Source: Nelumbo lutea
Taxonomy: Eukaryota > Streptophyta > Magnoliopsida > Proteales > Nelumbonaceae
DNA length: 64,000 nt
Assembly (NCBI GenBank): GCA_022828595.1
Contig: JAKGHH010000003.1
Span: 16,926,934 to 16,990,933, forward strand
Reading direction: 5' to 3'
The notes under the pieces were generated by a model. That model ran no database searches. It saw only the letters and a list, made by a program, of their open reading frames with translations, and had not been told where the DNA came from. The position numbers and the translations under genes are program-made. Of this stretch, positions 10,991 through 22,640 are shown one piece after another. Numbering within the stretch: the first letter of the stretch is position 1; every line of letters starts with the position of its first letter.

Positions 10991-13422
10991 GAACTCACAT
11001 CGTTGCATCCACCAATAAGAGGAGAACGCGTCGTATAAAGATGTTAGATGCATTTCAACTAACAGAGTCCAAACTTTATCGGGCGTCTTGACTCCTAAAA
11101 TTTTTAAATTTTGTTTAAACCGCCCAATCTCCTTTTGACTGGACTGTCGACCTGTTTCCCTTTCTCTCTCTCTCTAACTCGCTCTCTCATAAGTCACAAC
11201 CTCCGTTCTTCAACCTCACGAGTTTCTCTCTCTCTCTCATTTCTTCTTCTTCTCTCTTGTTCCGAATCAACAACTCAACCCTCCAATCGGTGCCTTCGCT
11301 GCAACCTTCACCGCCACTACAACCGATGATTGAACCGCACAATTGCTATCACCGTCATTCTCAAAGCACATGACAAAAATTGAACTCTCCCCCTACATTT
11401 TACTTGTACCTGACTTTATAACTTGTCGTTGAATGAAATACATTTACTTAACCAAAAAAAATCACAAACGGATCCACCAAAGTCACAAGCCACAAATCAC
11501 TATTGTAGCATAAATGAACTCTCAATAGCAACATCAATTGAGTAATTTTTTTTTTTTTTCTGGGAAACACTTATGACTTGACTGGTTAAGTGCATTTACC
11601 CATGTTTTTTTATTTCTCATGAAAAAAAGGCAATGACCATTTTAGTCATAAAAATCCATTATTAAAATGGGGCATTTTTGTCCCATTCAAGTATTGACAA
11701 AATTATTTAACCATCTAAGGAGATGGGTATCACTTAACTGAGGAAGTGGTATCTAGAAAAATAAACTTTTCCTGGTCCCACATAAATCTGAAAAAAGAAC
11801 ATGTGATTCTTGGTCAATGGGAATTAAAATCCCATTGATCAACTTTTTCCCTCTCAAAATCCGAAAAAAGAAAACGCCCCAAGTATCATTCAACAAGAAT
11901 TGATCAAGTTGCCAAGAAATCTATTTTAAGCCAAATACCAATGATTAATTTTTGTTGTTTTGTGATTTAAAGGTCATCAAGATTTTGCCACCTCATGTGG
12001 CTACTATTGAATAAGATGTAGTAATATGATGGAACTTGTGGCAATCAATATGTTAACACTAGAATGTTATAGGATCTGGTTCATGTTTCATTTTCTCCTG
12101 GAAGAAAAAAGAGTAATAGTATGTAGATGAAATATTATTTCATTTCTCAGGAAAAAAAAATGTTTGAATTGAAACGAAAACACTGATAAAAGCATGCTTT
12201 TCTTTCTCTTTTTTTTTTTTTTGACTCAAGAGTCATCATGCTGAGTTAAAAAAATAAATGAAAAACTTTTGCTCAATCTTCAAGCTGGCCTTTTCTTCTT
12301 TCTTTTTTGGTAGATTCAAGTCTGCCTTGTTAGTTTACTGATATAATCACCTCCCCGCTTGTAGGGATTTGAATTTACTTCTATTTGTTCAATGGAATCC
12401 TACTTATCATCAAAGAATTGGAATGAATGTTCTTGCAACATTGAATCCACACTATATATTGATAAAAGGAACAATTGAAACTGAGTTGCAACAATAGAGA
12501 GAGAGAGATTCAATCTTCAGGGCTATTTTTGTTTGAAGTTAAAAGGTCATGGATACCAAATGAATATGGCATCCATACATGATTTATCTTCCTGATTCAT
12601 TAAAAATGGAAAAAAAAACTACTCTACAATTAACATGTGATATCATTTTTCATTCCATAACAAAAATCAAAGAATGTCCTAAGCACGTTTTTCCCCCAAT
12701 ATGGACGTGTATATGTGCAGTTTTTTCTCTACCTATACTAACATGAACCAATGACGTGTGATTAGAAACAACCTCCTTTCTACATCAACCTTCAATTCTA
12801 ATACAAGTCTTAATAGTCTTCAGTTTGATTCCCAGGCTATCTGGAGATAGAAGCTCCGGAGCTATGTATGAATGGCTGGAGAGTCTAATAGGATTTGAGC
12901 CTTGACTTGGCAATGATGCAGCAGAGAGCTGCCTATGGTATCCAAAACCCATCAGAAAGAATTCAATAGGGACAAACATGACATATGGGTGCTCCTCTGT
13001 TACTTATGAACTACACGGGCTTCAACCTGCACAATATGCCATTAGTATCACTACATGTAGACCGGTGGCAACAACGGTGGAGGTTGCAGTGTTGGTGCCG
13101 GTTGGAGGGTGGGATAGAGAGGAAAAGAGAGAGTATAGAAAAAACCGAGATTGAAAGTAGTGTACCGGTGACTGAACTGGTGACGGTGGTAGCTCGTGAG
13201 GTTGAAGAAGAGAGGTAAGGAGAGAGGAGGTACGAACAGAGAGAGAGAGAGAATGAGAGAGAGGAACAGATCGAGAGTCTACTCAAAAGGAGATTGGGCA
13301 GGTTTAACAAAATTTAAAAGTTTTTGAAGTTCGCCCGTTAAAGTCTAGACTCCATTAGTTGAAATGCATCTAGCATCCTGTAGAAAAACTTTTTGCATCG
13401 TGGATACAGACGATGTGAGTTC
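10991..13422. mobile_element. 2.4-kb element with long inverted repeats
   Basis: Arms at about 10,991-11,330 and 13,060-13,422 are imperfect complements over more than 300 bp. They share GAACTCACATCG, TTAGATGCATTTCAACTAA, CCCAATCTCCTTTTGA and TTCAACCTCACGAG. Each arm contains a CT/GA-rich tract like a plant 5' leader. The interior (11,340-13,050) has no recognisable transposase but holds a dispersed repeat copy (11,555-11,850). Long inverted repeats that carry leader-like sequence recall Mutator-like elements. This assignment is an inference, and the exact ends and target duplication were not found. Confidence 0.6.
11555..11850. repeat. Dispersed repeat family E, copy 1
   Basis: This copy shares a run of motifs in the same order with 52,290-52,610: GTGCATTTACC, ATGTTTTTTTATTTC, ATTTTAGTCATAAAA, AATGGGGCA, AACTTTTC and AAAATCCC. 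A third, partial copy lies near 20,790-20,900. The element type is unknown. Confidence 0.55.
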
Positions 13423-13708
13423 CTTTTCATAGGTGGCAAGGTGAGAGAGTGAGAGCTAAGAGTGGCACAATAATGTAAGAGGACGAGGTGAGCACGGCAA
13501 TTCCAGTGACAACTTAGTCCTCAAATTTTAAAATGCAATAATCCAGTACCCAAACTTTTAAAATGTGGCAATTTAGTACGTGCCCTTAACTAGTTCGTTA
13601 ATCAACCGTTAAGTGACATTTGAAAAGTCAAAAATGCCTTTCAAATACCATCTAATTCTCTTTATCAGCCATCTAAACATTGACATAAAAAATGAACAGT
13701 CCCAAATC

Positions 13709-13927
13709 CAAGATTAAAAAAATCGTTACATATCGGCCGATACGTATCATTATGGGACCCCTTTGATATGCCCCTACAGTGGATGTATTGGGGGTCGGAC
13801 CGGTTCAGGGGGTGGAGGAGCCCTAAATCAACCCCCCTAAACTGGTTTTAGAAAAAAAAGTAAAAAAAAAAAACAATATCGATTCACCTAACATGCCTCT
13901 ATCAACGTATCAATATTTTGAACCTCG
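13709..13927. mobile_element. hAT-like MITE, family C, copy 1
   Basis: The copy is flanked by an exact 8-bp duplication CCCAAATC at 13,701-13,708 and 13,928-13,935. Its body matches the element at 61,749-61,993 (CGTTACATATCGGCCGATAC, GATATGCCCCTACAGTGGAT, ATCAATATTTTGAACC). The left terminus has decayed. It is non-coding. Confidence 0.85.
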
Positions 13928-13994
13928 CCCAAATCTTAACCTCTTCTATTCAAAAAAGTTGGTGACTGTTTAGAAGAATCTAGATTTTGGGATT

Positions 13995-15097
13995 TGATGA
14001 GGGCGGATTTGGCCCTCCAATGACATTGTGACACCTGACACCTCTTGACAACTAAACAGTTCGAGTTCGCCACTTACAGGTAGCTCGCTACAGGCAGCTC
14101 GCCATCATTGCAACACACAAGCAACTCGCCACTAAGCAGTTCACCATCATGTAGCCTAGCACCTCAAAACAACTAGGCGACACCCGGGACCACTTTGACA
14201 ACAACTTGCCTTTGCTAAGTTGATGGTGTCCCATCAGGCGTGGCCTGGCCCTGGCATGAGCTGACAGTCTGGCCCTAGCACGAGCTAGCAGCTTGGCCCT
14301 GACACGAGTTGGCAGCTTGGCCCTAGCGCGACCTGGCCCTGGCACGAGCTGGCAGCCTAGCCTTGGCACAAGCTGGTAGCTTGGCCCTGGCACAAGCTAG
14401 CGGCCTGGGCCACGTGCCAACCTGACAACCTCGAGGAACACACCACCATACCCCGCATTTTACAGGATTGTGACTTGTAACGGCTATATTAGCTCACCCA
14501 CTCCCCGAGTTAGGCAGAAATGGGCAACATTACCAGTTGGTGGCTTTACGCCCACTTAACACGAAAGCAGGTCTCATCACAGCTGGGATCCAGAAACTGT
14601 TCCACCTAATCCACGAGGAGTCTAGTATATAAAGACCTCACCCCCCAGGGGCGAAGGAGAGATGCAAAAAAATGATGGTAACCCCTGCTCTCTAGCTCTC
14701 TCATTCTCTTATATCAATTTTCAGCTCACTATTGTGTGCTAACTTAGCCATCGGAGTAACCTCATCGGATAAACACCCCTGGGTTCTCTGGTTTAGTTCT
14801 CGTTGGTCCCTCAGCTCCCGCCGCTTACAAAGATGAGCAGATCACCTCCAGGCAGCTCATCAAAGTAGCTCACCTCTAGGCAATTCATCAAGGTAACTCA
14901 CTTCCAAGCAGCTCATCAAGGTAGTTCACCTCTAGGCAGCTCATCAAGGTAGCTCACCTCCAGACAGCTCGCCACCAGGGAGCTCCACTTCAACCTTTGA
15001 TCACCGACCACATGGGAGCAGACAAGATGATAAGGTACTTAGCCAAAAAATTAACACATCACGAAAAAATGATATGTGACTGGAGCCGGTTACATCA
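13995..15097. mobile_element. Solo LTR of a Gypsy-like element, TSD GGATT
   Basis: The LTR begins TGATGAGGGCGGATTTGGCC and ends ...TTACATCA, a TGATG/CATCA inverted terminus. Direct GGATT copies flank it at 13,990-13,994 and 15,098-15,102. A TATA-like TATATAAAG lies near 14,625. The same LTR start occurs at 61,252. An alternative end at 15,061 (ACACATCA) aligns better with the LTR end at 59,631 but lacks a matching target duplication, so the right boundary is not settled. Inside are two tandem arrays: a ~30-bp unit with TTGGCCCTGGCACGAGCT (14,240-14,410) and a unit with GCAGCTCATCAAGGTAGCTC (14,835-14,990). Confidence 0.75.
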
Positions 15098-15249
15098 GGA
15101 TTGTTTATTTTTTTATCAATGTTTGAATGGTTGATAAAGAGAATTAGATGCATTTTTAGGGCAATTTTTACTTTTCAAATGTCAGTTAATGGCTGATTAG
15201 CGGACTGTTTAATGACAGGTACTAGATTGTCACATTTTGAAAGTTTGAG

Positions 15250-16091
15250 TCTGTTTATCATAGATAGGGTAGCGCTACAGGTCAACCAACCCTTAATGCT
15301 TTCCTCTTGAATCTGTTCATCATAGAAAACTGCTTAAGCCTTGACTTGACAACACCTCCAAGAGGAACAATTGGAGATTTTTTAGCATTTTGGAGACAAG
15401 GATGTTCTGTAAGGGAGGAAGAATGTTGGCATCAGATCCTAATTGTCTAGTGTTCAATAATTCATCTAAATGTCAGAAGTCTGATCATCATACTAAGCAG
15501 AATGATAAACCAAGTGCAAGCTGCAAGTTATATATGCTGATTCAATAAGCAGAAATGATAATCTTGCGGGTAGTATTCATGAAGTCAACTGGCTCAGCAA
15601 AACAGAACCAGGAAAGAATATAATAACAAAAACAATCAACTGCAAGTATATTCAAATCAACGATACTCTTGTAAGTCCATAACAAAATGATAATGTTACA
15701 AGTAAGAGTAATACTATCAGATGAAAACTGCTCTTGGTGGAAATGAAACCCAAGTCTATGCTGTCACCACTCAGATATCAATACAAATTTCTGCATGTGT
15801 TCTCTTCAAAGGATGTACATTTCTTTAGAAAGTCTATATAGACACCCTCCCATTCTGATATGGGCATAGAGCTTGCCTTCTATTTGGGCAAGACAGTTTT
15901 AGGCATGGAACCTATGGCCTGGCCGCCTGGGGCATCATAACCCATGAGAAATATGCTCCGGATGTTTTCCAAATAGCCAAATCAGTACATGTAAGTTTCT
16001 GAGTGTGCCTTGAGTGTATGTTTTTCAAGAAGTTGATTTGCATTATTACATGTTCAACATGTACAGTAGAACAAAAGAAGTAGGAAAATAC
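15250..16091. other. Intergenic, possible decayed intron flanking the kinase exon
   Basis: I see no further exon of the kinase relic downstream on the minus strand. A 60-codon frame at 15,912-16,094 reads out of the exon's donor side and matches nothing that I recognise. Confidence 0.4.
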
Positions 16092-16241
16092 CAAGCACTT
16101 GCTTCGCAGTCAAGCGAAGTTTTGGGTCGGCTCTAACATCTGTCGAACCAAATTCTTTGCACTCTCTGAATCATTTGGCCCTGGAACCCGTTTAAAATCT
16201 ATAAGACCACGAAGAATGGCCTGCGCAACCCCTTGCTCAAA
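16092..16241 (-). pseudogene. Orphan exon of a calcium-dependent protein kinase (CDPK), frameshifted
   Basis: On the minus strand the segment translates as [18 protein letters not shown], then [13 protein letters not shown], and in a shifted frame [12 protein letters not shown]. This order is characteristic of the C-terminal lobe of the CDPK kinase domain, a family of calcium-activated Ser/Thr kinases with attached EF-hands. The fragment is bounded by an acceptor-like TGCAG (before 16,241) and a donor-like GTATTT (after 16,092), so it kept its exon shape. One base is missing after MLE, which breaks the frame. The usual W of the PWP motif before SESAK is G here. No other kinase or EF-hand exon was found nearby. 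It is a single-exon relic, probably moved or left behind by rearrangement. Confidence 0.75.
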
Positions 16242-16439
16242 CTGCATTTTATAAGAGAGCATGTCAACTTGTAGAAAAAGATATAAATGTCAAGTTCAAA
16301 ACACAATTAAAGACAGGAAGATGATAAAACGCGGATCTAAATATTAATTGTTCTAAATATCAGTCAGATTCCAACATGTGCCCAAGAGTTTGCCTGGGCA
16401 AGACAAGAAAACGTGGATTTACGGCATGTCTATGGAAAC

Positions 16440-17610
16440 GTAAAATACTATTAAAATTGTTAATATTTTTTGAACTTAGCAACAATGGACGAACCCTCCA
16501 TCGTTAAACCCTAACAAAGAAGAAAAAATACCCACAAAACCCTCAAAAATCAGTTTCAGGTTAGCTAAAAACTTCAATAACAAAGAAGAGATCGATTGAG
16601 ATGAAATTTGTGGGTGGACAAAGAAGCCGGAACAGAAACCATCCACCCCAGCCTAGACTTTTTCCGTGGTACCTGTTGCAGTTCTAGCAGTCGCAGTTTC
16701 AAATCTCTTACCAGGTGAGCGGCTTTTCTTCTCCCGAAACTCTGCTTGAACTCAAACGTCTCCTTCCTTGTTGTGTGTTCTCTGGTGAGAAGATGGTGTT
16801 ATTAGCTCTTGCAGCAGATATCAATAGAGAACCCAACCAAAGCCCGGCGTCGCCACTGCCCCCACCACCTGCAAAACATGAGAGAACGATGATCAGAAAA
16901 CTTAAAACACTAATCGAGAGTGGTGAAGTGGAAGAACTACAAAGAAAAGGGTACAACCCCCACCAGAAACCCTAATAAAACAATAACTGAGGTCTTGGAA
17001 GAAGAAGCAGGGGAGAATCGTGTGAAAAAACCATCAAAACCCTAATTGCAAAACCTGCAAAGAAAAAGAGTTAGGGTTTCTTGCCATGATTTCGAGAGAT
17101 ACAGAGAGGGAGAGGGACTCGGACGAGAGAGTGAGAGAAGAGGGAAGCAGGGGAAAAAGACGTGTGAAGAGAAGGCCCATCCCACTGTTTTCACACGAAA
17201 AAAATGATGCAGACTGTTTGTAGAGACCTATCAATAACTGTTTATCTTCTTTTTCTTGCCATTTCTTCACCAGAGCCGTTGCCCGCCGCCCACCTCCGCC
17301 TTCGGTAACGTTGTTGGAGGTGGTCGGAGGCAGAGGTGGCGGCGGCGTTGGTGATTTCTCTGTCTAACGCTGCTACATTCGCTTCCGCCTCCGGCAACGT
17401 TGCCGGAGATGGGTAGAGATAGAGGTAACGGCGGGCGGCGACCGTAAGAAGAAGATGATGAACATTGTTGTCTTTTATTAAAACTATTTTTAAAAAATTA
17501 ACCTATTTTTAAAATTTTTTAAATATATTATTTTTATTAATATTAAACCTCAAAAATTACTTTCTATACTACAAACCTTTTTTTATAAACGACACACCAA
17601 ACATCCCCAT
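16440..17610. mobile_element. Possible MULE-like element with leader-like interior
   Basis: AT-rich flanks (about 16,440-16,490 and 17,460-17,610) surround a GC-richer core that contains repeated CGCCTCCGGCAACGTTGCCGG-type direct repeats (17,285-17,345 and 17,380-17,435). The core resembles the interior of the long-TIR element at 61,351-62,385 (GCCTCC, CCACCTCT and TTCATCATCTTCTT motifs). Opposed reading frames of 78-86 codons exist but match no family that I know. The element call is an inference. Confidence 0.35.
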
Positions 17611-18075
17611 AATTTTCCACATCAGAGCATAATGCGTTACCAAAAATGGACAAATGATATTGATGACAGAAGTGAGATTCACACAATGTCAACATTCGGT
17701 GCTTTCTTTCCATCTCGCACTCATTCACGGTCACATGCACACAGAGTCACAGACAACAAAGCACTAGTAAAATAAGCATGTTTTTGTCTCTCTCTAGTTT
17801 TTTTTGGTATTGCTGTCTAGCCTCGAGTGCCAATACAAAAGCATATTTCAATAGGGTTGTTAACACATCTATTTGCATCTTTTTGTTTACGCATTAACTA
17901 ACTGAATCACCAAATCATAATAATCTCATAAAGAAAAAGGACACAAGCCCAGTGGACCGCTGTGGACGCCACTAATGGGCACTGTCATCTGTTCGGTGCT
18001 CCTGCTTCCTTTTTTTCCATTAATCTTATTCTTTAATTTTATTTAATTAATTAATTAAACTTAATGAAATTAATT
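17611..18075. other. Intergenic, flank repeat
   Basis: No gene. The segment near 17,943-17,990 (AAGCCCAGTGGAC...CACTAATGG...CACTG) is partly repeated near 18,906-18,945 (AAGCCCGGTGGAC...CTACTAATAGACGCTG), on the far side of the AT-rich element described next. Confidence 0.4.
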
Positions 18076-18715
18076 TTAGGTCATGTTTGGAATTTACTTA
18101 AAAATAAGTATTGATTTAGGTCAAGATTACATTCTTAAGCATTTATTGGTGTTTGGAAAATAAATTTTAAATAAGTACTTATTTTAAAAAATAAGAGTTT
18201 TTTTCAATTCAAATTTTTAGTTTTTTTAAGTGCTTATATAATAAGCACTTATTCATTTTTTTTTCTTCTAAAATTATCCCTATTTGAATTCTATAAAACT
18301 ACTTTCATAAAAATACTTCCGTAAGCACTTCTATAAAAGTATTTTTATCAAAGCACTTTTACAAAAATAGTTTTATAAAAGTACTTGTATGAAATAACTT
18401 TTATATAAATACTTTTATAAAAACACTTTCATAAAAATATTTTCGTAAATATACTTTCATAAAGATACTTTCATAAAAGTGATTTCGTATAATTTGAAAG
18501 AAAATTAAAGATAAAGTAGTCCTAAATGTTTATTTAAATGCTTATTGGAGAAAAAAGCTCAAACACCCAATATGAAATAAATGCTTTAAAAAACATTGAA
18601 TACCAAATGCAAATAAATACTAATTCGAATAATCATTTGTTATTAAACACTTATCCAATAATCACCTATTTTTAAGCTAAGTACTCCCAAATATGGCGTT
18701 ACTTAAATTACTTAC
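18075..18715. repeat. AT-rich MITE-like element with a degenerate ACTTTCATAAAAATA array
   Basis: The left end GTCATGTTTGGAATTTACTT and the complement of the right end (GCCATATTTGGGAGTACTTA) form an imperfect inverted repeat. The interior 18,290-18,490 is a degenerate tandem array with a period of about 15 bp, of the form TACTTT.ATAAAA. The overall structure suggests a non-autonomous DNA element that contains an expanded minisatellite. Confidence 0.5.
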
Positions 18716-21700
18716 TTTACTTAATTCATTCATTTAATTTATTTATATCTATTCTTTATATCTTCAATCATCATATTGAATATTGAATATCGATTCATAA
18801 CAAAGTGCATCCATCGCATCGCAGAAGACTATATTAATCCCATGAATGAAAAAGAAAAGAATCTCATAAATGAAAAAGAAAAGGCACTTCTCATCTCTCA
18901 CTCATGTAAGCCCGGTGGACGCTACTAATAGACGCTGCTGCCCCTCCTCTCTAGGCTCTAGCTCCCCATAAAAATAATAGTGGACGCATTTTAATTTTCC
19001 ATTGGGTCCAATGGTGTCTTCCTTGGACACAAGGGCCCATGAATATTAATTATTAGGGATAAAAAATGTACTAATGATTTGGTTGCTGAGAACTGAAGTA
19101 GATAAAGATGAGGGTATTTTTGTCAATTTACTTGGTTCATCATTGAAATGGAATCATGAATTGCATTGTATTATTATTGGTTTGGTTGAGATATGTCCAC
19201 GTCAACCGAGTCACATACACATTCACCCACAAAAACCAAGCAAAGACACGTCAAAGAAGGAAAGAGATTTGAAGTCTTGATTTGAACACACGTAGAATAG
19301 ACATCCAGATATACAACTGTCCTTCCAAAAATCCGATGGGCCATTTACCAGATTTTTACATTAATAGAAGCAAAAAGTGGCGGTCCAATTAATCAAATCA
19401 ACCACTTGCGATTTTTATTCTTCAAAACTTGTTTGTGTCCCTCTGAATGGGACCGGATCTGCTCTTCACACTTGCAGTGTACAGGTGCTTTACACGCACA
19501 TCCTATCGTTTATTGAGAATATCTTCCGTTCTTATTTGTTATTATTCATGGAAGATGTTTTTAATACAGGGTTAACGTGTATGTGAGATGCTCATTTGTG
19601 GGGAGCAGATCCTATCACTCTTAAATGCAAGTGGCTTTAGTATCGGAACCCACGAAAAACATGTCATCATCAGTCCGCGTATTCTTTTTTTATTTATTTA
19701 TATTTATGGGTACATCATCGCATATTCAACTCAAAATTTTGGAACGGGGAATCAATGGGTGCAAATTTGGGTTTATTCTCACCTAGCCGAAGCCAAACAA
19801 TCAAATTGTGCCCATGCCCCATGGTATACCAAATCAAAGATCCTCTCTCAATAAAGTCTCTTTTTTAGGCAAGATGGGGAAAGCAGTAACAAAATATAGG
19901 GGTTTGAGGAAAAAGTTTTAAGTAATTGGAATTGTAAGATAGAATTTTAAAATATAGATTTTTATTAAAATGCAAAGAAAAAAAGTATATATTAGGGATG
20001 GAGAGGGGATGTGGTCCATGTGGATATGAACAATTGCATTTTATATCTTTGTATTTAAAATGTAATTGTCCACTCAGTTTATTCTCTCTTCTCGTATTGT
20101 TCATTGCAACAACAAGAGTAGAGCTACAGATAAATGAAAACCTTAAGGAGCTTCAAAAAGCAGTTGAATTGCTTCTTTTACATTTCTTTTAGACCATTGT
20201 CAAGCGCTTGATTTAACTTTTGCTTAAAGTGTTTGATGGACGCCATGGACACCAACACTCCTAAGACAAAGTCATACAAGGGATTGTAGTCCCTCTTTAC
20301 CCTTAGAATTTTGTTTTTTATTATTGAATTAAGAAAAATAAACATGGGGCTTTTTAAACTCACCCATAACCAAATGCAATCACTATGTAACACTAGCTTG
20401 TGCATTATACATGTCAACAACCATGGGGCTGTTTAAATTCACTTACAAATAATTCAATTTCCATTTTATCAGGAAACCGAATGCAATCACTGCCCTATTG
20501 AACATGGGCATCCTTTAACACCAACCTCTACATTTACATTTCATGAATCTCCTTTATAGTTAGATACTTAAAATGTACCTGACTATATTAACTTATTCTC
20601 TCCTTCTCATACTGCATGAATCATTTGCAACAAGAGCTATATTGTACTATCATGAGATTATTTGGTCATTTTGTTTCTCCAAAACTCAAGTTTTGAACTA
20701 TTTCCATTTCTCTTTTTTCTCTATGAACAAAAGGTTTAAAACTTTGATTTTAGAAATACAATAAAAGAGAAGGCAAAATGGTCTCATAAGATTTTACAGT
20801 GATATCTGAAAAAATAAAATTTTCCTAATCCTCACATACATAAAAAAAAAACATAAACTTCTTTATCAGTGAGAACCAAAATCCCATTAACAAAATCCAA
20901 AAAACGAAATCCCCATAAGATCTGGTTTGACGGGGTTTTAGGGGTGACAAGGGCACAACCACTTCTGCAACGAATCATACTGGGAAGTTCAGCAAAACTT
21001 GTTTTGCGCCATGCACTGCTACTCAGGGTTACTTTGGCCATTAAAAATATTTAATGGCCTCAATGAACAACGGTTATGGTCAGTAACTGTGATTAAACGG
21101 AAGGTGAACTTAAGACAATTGGAAAACAGTAAAGGGGAGTTTCAAATAATTACCCTTTTATTTATTTAATTATAGTGTTAAAATCTAAATGTATGGAATA
21201 GCTCTATGTGGTAAATGAAACTTTGGGTACTTAATTATCACTACACTCAAGCTCCAAAGCACATGATAATTTTTTGGGGATTTTATAGTTCAGTCCACTC
21301 ATAGGGTGGGGTTAAGATTTTTAGGGGTGGATTGAATTTTGCCTTTGGATTGATGTTAAATTTATGGGCAGGATGCGGTTTATAGGATGGTTACTACTAG
21401 ATTAGGAGGGGGCTGCAATTTTAGATTTCTGTGGTGGATTGCAGTCCATTTATCCCTTTTTTTTGTGCTATATCATAAAAAAGGAAAATGACAGGTGCCA
21501 GCTCGGAATTGATGCCAATTCACGGATGGACATTTGTGTAGAGTGGGGGGTTTTGACATTTTGAATGTTTATAGGTCTGCAATAGAATTCGGAAATCTGC
21601 ATTGGATTTATCCGTACTTTTTTGAAAGAAACATTTTTAACACTGGCCCGTATAATACGGAATTCAGTCCTCTTAGAGGGTGTTTGGTAGGGTTGCATTG

Positions 21701-22640
21701 TATTGCCATTGCATCTCAATTGATTTAAACAAATTTGTGAGAAATATATATTGCCACACTATTTATGAGTGTATTTTTACCATAAAAACATATTAAAAAT
21801 ATATGCATATTAATTTTTATTAATCAATTCAAACGTTTTCAAATAAAAAAAATCTCTCCTTTATAAATTTGTATTGATCAAATTCAAAGCAACATAACAT
21901 AAAGCCACTTTACCAAACAACTCCTAACTAAAATACAATGTCACCATGATATGGGAAGAACTCACAATCCATCACCAATCAGGTGCCGAGGTGGTAATCA
22001 TTAACGGGATACATTGGTCAAAGCTGTACTTTCGTTAATTTCGACGAGGCACTTCTATGCTATCTCTACCCTTTAACCATAAAATGACTTGATTATTCGC
22101 GTTATCTGTATTAAATGCAGAGAGAGTGAAGAGAGGAGTGACGCGTTCTTTGTCTTCCACGTTACCGCATCATAAAAAAAAAAAAAAAAAAAAAGCCAGC
22201 TCAACATTTTCAGGCTTTTTTTTTTGGGTTTTTCACACGTAAGGGCAACTTTTGTCCTGAATATCAAGTAATATTTTAATAAAATAATTAAAATATAATA
22301 ACTTTTGTAGAAAAATATGCTGCTCTGTCAAGGGGAAGACGATGAAAGGATATTTTTGCCCGGAATAAGGGCAGTGGCTGTGTTCATCATCTTTCTTTTC
22401 TTTTTTCACCCAAGGAAATATTTTACAGCAATCCCAATTCGTTTGATAACAATGGGCTGTTGATATTGTATTCGTTTGAGGCTCTATAATAATATTGAAA
22501 TGCTAAATTTTTCTTGTACTTTCACTATGATCTTTAATTTATGCAAAGCATATATGCAGAGATTTTGAGATAAGTGTGTCTGTGAAGACTGAAGAGTAGT
22601 GTAGATAGAGATACATCAAATCAGAATTAAAGTATTAAAC
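18716..22640. other. Intergenic, no gene seen
   Basis: Nearly 4 kb without a recognisable gene. It holds a partial family E repeat (about 20,790-20,900), a local duplication (20,343-20,490), a poly-A run near 22,173-22,192, and a segment (GGTGCCAGCTCGGAATTGATGCC, 21,493-21,515) whose inverted form recurs at about 31,168-31,190. Confidence 0.45.
20343..20490. repeat. Local two-copy repeat
   Basis: CATGGGGCTNTTTAAANTCAC followed by a stretch ending in AATGCAATCACT occurs twice, about 80 bp apart. It is a local tandem duplication that has since diverged. Confidence 0.5.

Larger units (their letters stand above)
13551..15248. mobile_element. 1.7-kb element with ~130-bp terminal inverted repeats and nested insertions
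   Basis: The left arm (13,551 to about 13,690) and right arm (about 15,115-15,248) are imperfect complements. They share CAAACTTT.AAAATGTG, TTAGTAC, GACATTTGAAAAGT, CATCTAATTCTCTTTATCA and AAACATTGA. Two younger insertions sit inside: a family C MITE (13,709-13,927) and a solo LTR (13,995-15,097). Without these two the original element would be only a few hundred bp. No transposase is present. Confidence 0.7.

Noticed and set aside
16708..16975. Opposed 82- and 86-codon frames
   Set aside because: No recognisable domain; the region looks like the interior of a DNA element similar to 61.4-62.4 kb.
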